Positions 1 through 5,543 of a stretch of 9,630 nucleotides of DNA are shown piece after piece (position 1 is the stretch's first letter; each line of letters starts with the position of its first letter). Below the pieces are notes generated by a model. That model was not told the origin of the DNA, did no database searches, and saw nothing but the letters and a program-made list of their open reading frames with translations. Source of the stretch: an uncultured Phascolarctobacterium sp. (GTDB lineage Bacteria > Bacillota > Negativicutes > Acidaminococcales > Acidaminococcaceae); the NCBI GenBank assembly GCA_900551335.1, contig URVO01000036.1, positions 1 to 9,630 of the forward strand. Direction: 5' to 3'. The position numbers were made by a program, and so were the translations under genes.

Positions 1-26
1 GATTTTGTTTTTCCTTTTCTGCTACA

Positions 27-35
27 ATTATAACA
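27..35 (-). promoter_or_regulatory. possible extended -10 promoter reading leftwards
   Basis: On the minus strand the sequence reads TGTTATAAT, a perfect -10 hexamer with the extended TGn motif. No good -35 lies at the right distance. An AAAAGGAAA purine run at about 11-20 could be a ribosome binding site for a leftward gene that starts beyond the edge, but it would leave a very short leader. Confidence 0.3.
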
Positions 36-119
36 CATATTAGGGAAAACTTCACTTTTTTTCGGCAAATTTTTCCCTGTTTTTACACTAGCCGGGAGAA
101 AATTGACTCAACGATATAT

Positions 120-148
120 ATAATACCAGTAAAATTGTAACATCGCAA
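120..148 (-). promoter_or_regulatory. possible leftward sigma-A promoter
   Basis: The minus strand has TTGCGA (148 to 143), a 17-base spacer and TATTAT (125 to 120). This is 4/6 and 5/6 agreement with consensus, in an AT-rich region where chance matches are common. It would drive a gene to the left of the window. Confidence 0.25.
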
Positions 149-389
149 GTTTTTTCTTTACAAATTTACAGCTCCAGCCCCTTTTTTTAGGCAAAAATCG
201 GGTTTTTTGTATTATATAGATAGAACACTTTGGACATTTTTAGCCACTTGTGTTTTTATTGAGTTCAAGTGTTTTTCTATAAAGCACGCATATATTAGCA
301 AGTATCAGAAAGCGTTTTTATTTCGGTGTTTAGAACTTTTTTCGTAATTTGTTTTTACAAAACTAAAATATGCCCTTTTTTCACCTAAA

Positions 390-743
390 TTATTCCTTGC
401 TGCCAACACCCAGAGCATAGAGCTTGCCCACTACGTCAAAGGCAGGCTCCTCAGTAGCCGCGATAACTACATCATTAAGATTTGCCTTATGCAGCGTGTC
501 ATTAGCAACAGGACCGTCACCTGCCACGATAACTGCAGACAAGCCAATCAGAGAAGCAACAGCTGCCACGTTCTGGTGTCCCTGCATCGTTACCCAGACC
601 ATGCCGGGCTGTGCCTGTCCCATAGCGTTGCTCAGCAGGTCGGACGCATAGCCGCCTTCTACCTCTGCATAAAGAGCATCCTCGCTTACATCCTTCGTCA
701 GCAGTGTTAAATTCAGTTTTTCAATCATTTCTTTAACCTTCAT
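390..743 (-). CDS. DRTGG-domain-like protein, second copy in the operon
   Basis: A 117-residue soluble protein with no signal peptide or membrane segment. Its hydrophobic beta/alpha pattern and gene context match the small DRTGG-like proteins found beside [FeFe]-hydrogenase-related genes; such domains are thought to be ligand-sensing or regulatory and no enzymatic role is established. It resembles the first gene of the same operon (2581-2934) in length and along its whole course, for example EGGYASDLLSNAM (29-41) against CCGSDMMSDVLAF, and YALGV (109-113) against YEAGV. Four in-frame ATG codons are available near the start. The one at 743 is preferred because GGAGG (757-753) stands 9 bases upstream of it, while it directly abuts the ATG at 752. 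The start overlaps the end of the upstream gene by 11 bases, which suggests translational coupling. Family assignment is fairly sure; function is not. Confidence 0.8.
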   Translation of the reverse strand: MKVKEMIEKLNLTLLTKDVSEDALYAEVEGGYASDLLSNAMGQAQPGMVWVTMQGHQNVAAVASLIGLSAVIVAGDGPVANDTLHKANLNDVVIAATEEPAFDVVGKLYALGVGSKE

Positions 744-2112
744 GGTCATCATCCTCCATTTTATTCAAATCCTTTGGTTCATGGTAAATCGGTATCTGCT
801 TCGCCAGCTCCAGCATACCCTGTGAAAGCTTGTGTACACTGGCACGCAGCTTGAAGATACAGTCTATCTCGTGGGCCTTGCCCTGCACGATATCCTCTGC
901 CAGTCCCTGACAGCTCGGCGCACCGCACGCACCGCAGTCCAGTCCCGGCAGCGAGCAGAGCACCTCCTCCATGCGTTCAAACTTTTTCATGGCCTCCATG
1001 ATGTCATCATCAAGCTGCATCATCGGCCTTGCGACAAGCTTTTTGCGATAAGCCGCAGATTTTGGGAAATTCTCCAGCACCATCGTCCGCGCCATCGCCT
1101 CATGCCTGTCGGCAGGCTCTTTTCCGCGCAGCGCAGCAATACGCCGCCGCAGGTTGCACTCGGCCACATATTTATTCTCTGCCGCCAAAAGGCCGCCCAA
1201 GCAGCCGCCCTTGCAGGCATTGCACTCCACGTAATCAAGCTGCGGCATTTTATTCATAGAAATCTGCTCCAGCATCTCATACACATTGTCGATACCATGT
1301 ACTGCCAGCGCATTAGAAAGGCCGGCACTCGTGATTTCGCCGCCATACGCTCCCCAGCTTAAGCCATAGGAGGAGCCGGTGCGCACGTTCAGCTCATGCG
1401 TACCGCCAAGATTCTTCAGCAGCAGTCCGTAAATCTCCGACAGACTGAAGCTGCCCGTCAGCTCTGTATGCTGCACATCGACGGACTGACGGATATTCGT
1501 CTCCTTCGACGGACACGGCGAGATAAACCAGACACCGATCAGCTCGCCAGGCAGCTGCCTTCTTGCTGCCGCCTCGCGCTTGATATAGATAGCCGCGGCC
1601 TCCACCGGTGCCAGCACCGGCACGACCTGCTTAATAAGCTCCGGGAATTTTACCTGAATCAGACGCATAACTGCAGGACAGGTCGCAGAAATCAGCGGCT
1701 TACGGCCGCCTGTATAGTTTTTGATATAGTCCTCTATCTCGCGGGCAATATATTCCGAGGCCAGCGAAACATCAAAGATTTCGTCGAAGCCCAGATTCTG
1801 CAGTCCCTGCCAGATATCCTCCAGAGGAACATTATCCGGGAACTGCGCATAAAGAGACGGTGCAGGCAGAACTATGTTATAGGCATAGTCCGCCAGTCCC
1901 TCGAGCGTGTCAGTACGCACGCTGAACGCATGATAGGGACAGCCGGCAGCACAGGCGCCGCAGTCAATGCAGCGGTCGCCCAAAATCTCCGCCTTGCCGT
2001 TACGCACGCGGATAGCTTCTGTAGGACACAGCTTTACGCAGGATACGCAGCCCTGACATTTTTCCCGCTGCAAAGCAACAGAATGAAAATATGTTGTTGG
2101 TTGGGGAGCCAT
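733..2112 (-). CDS. [FeFe]-hydrogenase-like iron-sulfur protein with altered active site (probable sensor)
   Basis: A 459-residue cytoplasmic protein. The N-terminus has two ferredoxin-type [4Fe-4S] motifs (Cys 19, 22, 25, 29 and 48, 51, 54, 58). The middle is a [FeFe]-hydrogenase large-subunit C-terminal domain. The C-terminus has an RnfB-like four-cysteine motif (Cys 393, 396, 401, 418; spacing C-x2-C-x4-C-x16-C). In the H-cluster motifs the four cubane ligands appear kept: Cys145 (SATCPAV), Cys200 (SPCPSK), Cys300 and Cys304 (CKGGCLGG). Lys203 of motif 2 is also kept. The proton-relay cysteine of motif 1 is replaced by Thr144, the motif-1 Trp by Val, and the Met before the motif-2 Cys by Ser. 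This points to a sensory or electron-relay role, not fast H2 turnover. There is no PAS domain as in HydS. ATG at 2112 is chosen because GAGG (2124-2121) stands 8 bases upstream; the GTG at 2121 lies inside that site. It sits in an operon with an HATPase and two DRTGG-like proteins. Confidence 0.85.
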   Translation of the reverse strand: MAPQPTTYFHSVALQREKCQGCVSCVKLCPTEAIRVRNGKAEILGDRCIDCGACAAGCPYHAFSVRTDTLEGLADYAYNIVLPAPSLYAQFPDNVPLEDIWQGLQNLGFDEIFDVSLASEYIAREIEDYIKNYTGGRKPLISATCPAVMRLIQVKFPELIKQVVPVLAPVEAAAIYIKREAAARRQLPGELIGVWFISPCPSKETNIRQSVDVQHTELTGSFSLSEIYGLLLKNLGGTHELNVRTGSSYGLSWGAYGGEITSAGLSNALAVHGIDNVYEMLEQISMNKMPQLDYVECNACKGGCLGGLLAAENKYVAECNLRRRIAALRGKEPADRHEAMARTMVLENFPKSAAYRKKLVARPMMQLDDDIMEAMKKFERMEEVLCSLPGLDCGACGAPSCQGLAEDIVQGKAHEIDCIFKLRASVHKLSQGMLELAKQIPIYHEPKDLNKMEDDDHEG

Positions 2113-2131
2113 GCGTATCACCTCACTTTAT

Positions 2132-2575
2132 TTATAAATCTTCACTTTGGTGCTCAAAGCGCATGGTAATAGTCGTGCCCTCGCCCACCTTCGACTGAAT
2201 ATCAAACTTATCCGAGCATTTCACCATATTCGGCAGGCCCATACCGGCGCCGAAGCCCATCTGACGCACATAATCGGGAGCCGTTGACCAGCCCTCCTGC
2301 AGCGCCTTATTAATATCAGGAATACCGGGGCCGTGGTCGCTGATGGTAATCACCGTCGCCTCCGGGAAAACCTCCGCAGCAACATTGCCGCCGCCGGCGT
2401 GGATGATTACATTCATCTCGCCCTCATAGGTGCCTATCGCAATGCGGCGCACGATATCCGCAGGAATACCGATGCGCTGCAGCATCTTCTTGATTTTGGC
2501 AGATGCCTCACCTGCGCGTTCAAAATCTCCGCCCACGCAGTCAAAGGCCAGCTTTAACGATTTATTTTCCGTCAT
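2132..2575 (-). CDS. ATP-binding protein, anti-sigma-factor-type HATPase (RsbW/SpoIIAB-like)
   Basis: A 147-residue GHKL-fold protein. The N box is around residues 49-60 (YEGEMNV then HA), the G1 box is DHGPGIP at 80-86, and the G2 box is GFGAGMGLP at 107-115. It has no sensor, dimerisation or receiver domain. The size and layout match stand-alone anti-sigma or switch-kinase HATPases that bind ATP and phosphorylate or sequester a partner. The partner is not obvious here, since no STAS anti-anti-sigma protein or sigma factor is in view. The gene starts 5 bases after the first DRTGG-like gene and ends about 20 bases before the hydrogenase-like gene, so these proteins probably act together. The ATG is preceded by AAAGGAGTAGAGGAA, a purine-rich ribosome binding region. 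Family is sure; a role in passing on an iron-sulfur or DRTGG signal is inference. Confidence 0.88.
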   Translation of the reverse strand: MTENKSLKLAFDCVGGDFERAGEASAKIKKMLQRIGIPADIVRRIAIGTYEGEMNVIIHAGGGNVAAEVFPEATVITISDHGPGIPDINKALQEGWSTAPDYVRQMGFGAGMGLPNMVKCSDKFDIQSKVGEGTTITMRFEHQSEDL

Positions 2576-2580
2576 TTCCT

Positions 2581-2934
2581 CTACTCCTTTTTACTGCAGC
2601 CGCGGACGCCTGCTTCATATAAGATACCGCAGGTTTCAAACAGCGTATAATCGGTGGACAGCATCGGCAGTCCGTTTTCCGCAGCAGCCTCAATAATTTC
2701 CTCGCAGGGAATCTTCCCGCGTACAAAAACCAGTGCACTCAGCTCCGTCATATCCGCAGTACGCACTACCTGCATATTCGTCAGGCCTGTACACAAAAGC
2801 GTGTTGCGCTTGGTGAAAGCCAGCACATCACTCATCATATCGCTGCCGCAGCAGGAATCAATCTGACGGTGTAACAGCTCGCTGCCCGTAAGCACTCTTG
2901 CCTGCAGCAGCTTTTTAACATTAGCTAAATCCAT
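2581..2934 (-). CDS. DRTGG-domain-like protein, first gene of sensor operon
   Basis: A 117-residue soluble protein, a paralogue of the last gene in this operon (390-743), with which it shares exact length and residue pattern. It is rich in cysteine (Cys 28, 29, 48, 77, 102, 113), unlike its paralogue, which may mean metal or redox responsiveness; that is speculation. The reading frame is open upstream to 3039, but this extension covers the predicted promoter and has no ribosome binding site. The ATG at 2934 is preferred because AGGGG (2948-2944) lies 9 bases upstream; the ATG at 2940 is only 3 bases away. DRTGG domains occur in phosphotransacetylase-linked and HPr-kinase-like proteins and beside hydrogenase genes, and are regarded as regulatory. 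Exact ligand unknown. Confidence 0.8.
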   Translation of the reverse strand: MDLANVKKLLQARVLTGSELLHRQIDSCCGSDMMSDVLAFTKRNTLLCTGLTNMQVVRTADMTELSALVFVRGKIPCEEIIEAAAENGLPMLSTDYTLFETCGILYEAGVRGCSKKE

Positions 2935-3007
2935 ACACATCCGCCCCTCTCTGACCTCATTCAGTCCATATTTATATTTCAGTTTTTTACAAAGGCTAAT
3001 CATATTT

Positions 3008-3036
3008 ATTGTACACTGTATAAGCGGATATGTAAA
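3008..3036 (-). promoter_or_regulatory. promoter of the DRTGG/HATPase/hydrogenase-like operon
   Basis: The minus strand reads TTTACA (3036-3031), 17 bases, then TACAAT (3013-3008). That is 5/6 at both hexamers with ideal spacing. The start of transcription would be near 3001, giving a leader of about 67 bases before the ATG at 2934. A second -35-like TTGACT at 3058-3053 lacks an equally good -10. Confidence 0.6.
3009..3023. promoter_or_regulatory. 15-base dyad overlapping the -10, putative operator
   Basis: The minus strand reads TTATACA-G-TGTACAA, an inverted repeat with one mismatched pair. It covers five bases of the predicted -10 hexamer, where a bound repressor would block RNA polymerase. 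I do not recognise the regulator; it does not match the Rex consensus (TTGTGAA-n4-TTCACAA). Confidence 0.4.
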
Positions 3037-3092
3037 CAATTAGTATAGCCTAAGTCAAAAAAAAGACAGTATACAAGCATAAAAAAGGCAAT

Positions 3093-3122
3093 AAAAAAGC
3101 CGCCATCCCTGGCGGTTTTTTT
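3093..3122. terminator. strong intrinsic terminator, potentially bidirectional
   Basis: CCGCCA (3100-3105), loop TCCC, TGGCGG (3110-3115), flanked by six A on the left and seven T on the right. It therefore works as stem plus U-tract on both strands. On the minus strand it would stop anything that reads through from the riboswitch RNA before the sensor operon promoter. No plus-strand gene that needs it was seen. Confidence 0.85.
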
Positions 3123-3277
3123 ACTGCACTAATGCCACACCCCTGTAACAAGAGAGCACATTGAATAAGAGGAGAAGGAGAATTTGAAATTCGGTAATAA
3201 CAGCAAATGTCCAATTTGCTTTTCATTCTAGAGTAAAGATTAGTAAATCAATATTTCGACCTACTTGTATCCAGTCG

Positions 3278-3308
3278 AAAAAAACCGCCTTTGCAAGCAA
3301 AGACGGTT
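3278..3308 (-). terminator. intrinsic terminator, expression platform of the riboswitch
   Basis: On the minus strand AACCGTCTTTGC (3308-3297), a TT turn and GCAAAGGCGGTT (3294-3283) form a 12-bp stem with one G-U pair, and the T tract continues to 3278. On the plus strand the stem is followed by AATG rather than U residues, so it acts leftwards. It lies downstream of the aptamer, as expected for a cobalamin riboswitch that controls transcription termination. Confidence 0.85.
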
Positions 3309-3501
3309 AATGCGCACAATTAAGCTCACTGCCACTCTCACATAAACAGCTACTTATCTGTTAACATCTTCTCCTGTCGCTCGCAGGTCAAGCATATGCT
3401 TATATAAAAAACTTTGCTGACTCCAGCGAGGTAGGCTGTTACAGCGGCGGGACCGTCTGGGATTGCACCAGTTAGTTCTTTATACGAAATATTGATTTGT
3501 T
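3309..3501 (-). promoter_or_regulatory. cobalamin riboswitch-like aptamer
   Basis: The minus strand carries the conserved core GGTGCAATCCC (3469-3459), then AGACGGTCCCGCC (3458-3446) and GCTGTAA (3445-3439). This closely follows the cobalamin riboswitch pattern GGTGnAAnTCC...CGGnCCCGCCaCTGTnA, preceded by AAAGAAC where AAAGGGAA is usual. The B12 box seems split: AGTCAG (3422-3417) and ACCTGC (3388-3383) are both present but separated by about 28 bases that hold the palindrome AAGCATATGCTT. CTCGC (3430-3426) and GCGAG (3384-3380) could pair around this segment. The core match is strong; the altered B12 box leaves ligand binding uncertain. It would sense adenosylcobalamin or a related corrinoid. 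Confidence 0.75.
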
Positions 3502-3507
3502 GTGTTA

Positions 3508-3536
3508 ATTATACTCGTTACGAATAAGAATGTCAA
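3508..3536 (-). promoter_or_regulatory. full-consensus sigma-A promoter of the riboswitch RNA
   Basis: The minus strand reads TTGACA (3536-3531), 17 bases, TATAAT (3513-3508): a perfect match at both hexamers with ideal spacing. The predicted start is near A3501, about 32 bases before the aptamer core. It is the best promoter in the window and suggests an abundant transcript. Confidence 0.9.
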
Positions 3537-3547
3537 GACTCTAAATA

Positions 3548-3580
3548 AGAAATTCTCGGATTTTTTTTTACAAGAATTTC
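3548..3580 (-). terminator. probable terminator of the ABC transporter operon
   Basis: On the minus strand GAAATTCTTG (3580-3571) and CGAGAATTTC (3558-3549) form a 10-bp stem with one G-U pair around a 12-base A-rich loop. It is followed by TTATTT. The stem is AT-rich and the U tract is broken, so it is weaker than the other terminators. It lies 12 bases past the stop codon of the isomerase-like gene. Confidence 0.5.
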
Positions 3581-3591
3581 TCCTATTAAGT

Positions 3592-4356
3592 TTATTTCAA
3601 CCGATATTTCTTCTTCAAGCCTGCAAGATGCTCCTCCAGCGATTGCGTATCGCTGAAGCCGCAGCAATATTCCAGCACCTGCGTCGACTGTGGCGCGAAC
3701 TTTTTCACCGCCGCAAAATACGCCTTCCAGTCAATATTACCCTCTCCCAGCGGCAGATGTGCGTCGCCCAAACCATCGTTGTCGTGAATGTGGCAGGCCT
3801 TAAGCTTATCGCCCAGCACTTCGACTACAGCCGGAATATCCCAGCCGTTGACGTTGGCATGGCCTGTATCCAGCAAAGCGCCTGCCTCAGGAAAGATATC
3901 AAACAGCGCAATATACTCGGCCAGATCGAACAGCAAGCTTTCCTTCGGACGCAGGCCGACGTTTTCTATGAGCACCTGCACACCATATTTTTTGCCCAGA
4001 TTGACAACCTTGCGTAGACGGCTGATTACACGCGCCTGCACAGCCTCCAGCTCCTCCGAAGCCGGCAGCTCCTCATTCGTATGCACAACGACAAAGTCAG
4101 CATTTACCTTTTTGGCATAAGCAAAGGTTTTCTCCCAAACCTTTGCATAATTCTTCTGCTTCGCATCAGCAAGATTTACGGCCACACAGGGACCATGGAT
4201 AGACAGACTGCGCTCGCCCCAGGCCGCCACCTCCTCGTTCCAGTAATAATCCTTGCCAAACTCATAAAAAAATTCAATACCATAGCTGCTGTCCAGCTCA
4301 CGCAGTGCTTTTTTCGTAAAGCCCGGAAACAGCAGGTCGCTAATTTCATAATTCAT
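3592..4356 (-). CDS. sugar phosphate isomerase/epimerase family protein (TIM barrel, AP endonuclease 2 fold)
   Basis: A 254-residue cytoplasmic protein of the xylose-isomerase-like TIM-barrel family, which includes IolE/IolI-type sugar isomerases, epimerases and dehydratases as well as endonuclease IV. Candidate metal ligands and catalytic residues sit at strand ends: His54 (SIHGP), His92 (VVVHTNE), Glu131 (LIENVG), Asp163 and His166 (LLDTGHAN), His189, His191 and Asp192 (CHIHDNDG), His200 and Glu229 (VLEYCC). The pattern ENvG...DtGHaN...H.HDNdG..D.HlplGeG is typical of the isomerase/epimerase branch, not of DNA repair enzymes. GGAGG (4369-4365) lies 8 bases before the ATG at 4356, so the longer in-frame start at 4398 is unlikely. 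It follows the ABC importer genes by 91 bases and probably acts on the imported solute or its phosphate. The substrate is unknown. Confidence 0.85.
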   Translation of the reverse strand: MNYEISDLLFPGFTKKALRELDSSYGIEFFYEFGKDYYWNEEVAAWGERSLSIHGPCVAVNLADAKQKNYAKVWEKTFAYAKKVNADFVVVHTNEELPASEELEAVQARVISRLRKVVNLGKKYGVQVLIENVGLRPKESLLFDLAEYIALFDIFPEAGALLDTGHANVNGWDIPAVVEVLGDKLKACHIHDNDGLGDAHLPLGEGNIDWKAYFAAVKKFAPQSTQVLEYCCGFSDTQSLEEHLAGLKKKYRLK

Positions 4357-4415
4357 ATTCTCTACCTCCAGCAGCAGAACACCAAGCCGCTTGCACAAAT
4401 GCAGCTCTTGCCTTT

Positions 4416-4445
4416 ATTATACCGCAAATTTTGCTCTATACCCAA
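4416..4445 (-). promoter_or_regulatory. possible internal promoter before the isomerase-like gene
   Basis: The minus strand has a perfect TATAAT (4421-4416), with TTGGGT (4445-4440) 18 bases upstream. It would give the TIM-barrel gene some expression independent of the transporter. The -35 is poor (3/6). Confidence 0.3.
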
Positions 4446-4447
4446 AA

Positions 4448-5539
4448 TCATTTACGTTTTTCCAGATTTTCGCCGCTCTCTGCATCAAACAGGCACACAT
4501 TGCTCCAGTCAAAAGCAAAACCGCGGATGTCCTCCAGCGCAATGCTCTGATTACTGTCCTGCAGATAGAAAAGCTCCCCTGTCGCCAAACGCAGCGTAGC
4601 TGTTTTAAGGTTTCCGGTGTTTTCGACAAATTCAACGCTGCCGTCAATCATTCCCTTGTCAAAGCACGGCATGCAGGCCTCCGGACGCAGCCCGAAGAGT
4701 ACCCTGCTGCGAGAGCCGATAGCGTTCAGACGCTCCTTGGGCAGATGCAGCGCACAGCTGCCGACAATAAGCTTGCCGTCCAGCACCTCTGCCTGCAGAA
4801 TATTCATCGCCGGCGAGCCAATAAAGGTCGCTACGAAGGTATTCGCCGGATGATGATATATTTCTGACGGCGTAGCAATCTGCTGAATTTTGCCCTCATT
4901 CATTACCGCAATCCGATGTGCCACCGTCATTGCCTCAATCTGGTCATGCGTTACATAAACCATCGTCGGCTTGAACAGCTCATGAATCTTTACCAGCTCC
5001 GTGCGTGCCTTCTGGCGCAGCTTGGCATCAAGGTTAGACAACGGCTCGTCAAGCAGAAAATAGGGCGACTGCTTCACCAGCGCACGGCACAGAGCCACAC
5101 GCTGCTTCTGTCCGCCGCTCAGCTCATGCGTCTTTTTATTTTCATAGCCCTCCAGATGCAGCAGCTCCAGCGCCTGACGCGTGCGCTTTTCGATTTCCGC
5201 CTGCGGCAGCTTCTGCAGCTGTAGACCAAAGGTTATATTCTCCCACACGCTCAGATGCGGAAACAGCGCATAGCTTTGAAACACCATGGCAATATTGCGC
5301 TCCCCCGGCGCAACATCGTTGACTCTTGCTCCGCCCATGAACAAATCGCCCTGCGTGATTTCCTCAAAGCCGGCAATCATGCGCAGCGTCGTCGTCTTGC
5401 CACAGCCAGACGGCCCCAGCAGAATCAGGCGCTCACCCTTTTCTATCTCCAGATTCAGATTGTTGATGACAATATTTTTTCCATAAGCCTTCTGCACCTG
5501 TGAAAATACGATGCTATAATCATTATTTTTGTTATCCAT
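4448..5539 (-). CDS. carbohydrate ABC transporter ATPase (MalK/UgpC/MsmK type)
   Basis: A 363-residue ATPase that powers the importer from the cytoplasmic side. It shows Walker A GPSGCGKTT (42-50), Q-loop Gln88 in VFQSYALFPHLSV, signature LSGGQ (140-144), Walker B FLLDE (161-165), the D-loop SNLDAKLR, and H-loop His198 in VTHDQ. The C-terminal 120 residues form the TOBE/MOP-like region typical of the CUT1 subfamily (MalK, UgpC, MsmK), and full length agrees with these. The ATG at 5539 has an AAAGGAT site just upstream and starts 4 bases after the permease gene ends, as expected for one operon. MsmK-type ATPases can serve more than one importer, but the tight linkage suggests this is the dedicated one. 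The substrate cannot be read from the ATPase. Confidence 0.95.
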   Translation of the reverse strand: MDNKNNDYSIVFSQVQKAYGKNIVINNLNLEIEKGERLILLGPSGCGKTTTLRMIAGFEEITQGDLFMGGARVNDVAPGERNIAMVFQSYALFPHLSVWENITFGLQLQKLPQAEIEKRTRQALELLHLEGYENKKTHELSGGQKQRVALCRALVKQSPYFLLDEPLSNLDAKLRQKARTELVKIHELFKPTMVYVTHDQIEAMTVAHRIAVMNEGKIQQIATPSEIYHHPANTFVATFIGSPAMNILQAEVLDGKLIVGSCALHLPKERLNAIGSRSRVLFGLRPEACMPCFDKGMIDGSVEFVENTGNLKTATLRLATGELFYLQDSNQSIALEDIRGFAFDWSNVCLFDAESGENLEKRK

Positions 5540-5543
5540 GCTC

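Larger units (their letters stand above)
1..389. other. AT-rich intergenic region, no gene seen
   Basis: No convincing reading frame with a ribosome binding site was found on either strand. The stretch is rich in A and T runs. It lies downstream of the last gene of the left operon and reaches the window edge. It has two weak promoter-like motifs that read leftwards, a catabolite-response-element-like 14-mer at 307-320, and a 6-base inverted repeat (CACTTG/CAAGTG) near 245-274. No strong intrinsic terminator for the upstream operon is visible here, so that transcript may run on or end by another mechanism. Confidence 0.6.
3093..3501 (-). ncRNA. putative cobalamin-riboswitch-controlled noncoding RNA
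   Basis: From the consensus promoter, transcription would start near 3501 and cross the aptamer. It would end either at the terminator at 3278-3308 (about 225 nt) or, on read-through, at 3093-3122 (about 410 nt). The part between the terminators has no credible gene but has compact hairpins: a 7-bp stem at 3254-3280 with a 13-base loop, a 7-bp stem at 3202-3220 with a 5-base loop, and the palindrome GAATTTGAAATTC at 3179-3191. On the RNA strand it also has a pyrimidine run complementary to Shine-Dalgarno sequences (3182-3167). In Listeria (Rli55) and Enterococcus (EutX) a B12 riboswitch controls a noncoding RNA, so there is precedent. I see no ANTAR-type hexaloop pair here. The alternative is the leader of a gene that has been lost. 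Confidence 0.45.

Noticed and set aside
1396..2169. 257-codon plus-strand frame opposite the hydrogenase-like gene
   Set aside because: It covers the cysteine motifs of a clearly real gene on the other strand and shows no recognisable protein pattern.
3050..3226. 58-codon minus-strand frame after the riboswitch terminator
   Set aside because: It has no ribosome binding site, runs through the strong terminator hairpin at 3093-3122 and ends inside the upstream part of the next promoter region, so it is unlikely to be the riboswitch target gene.
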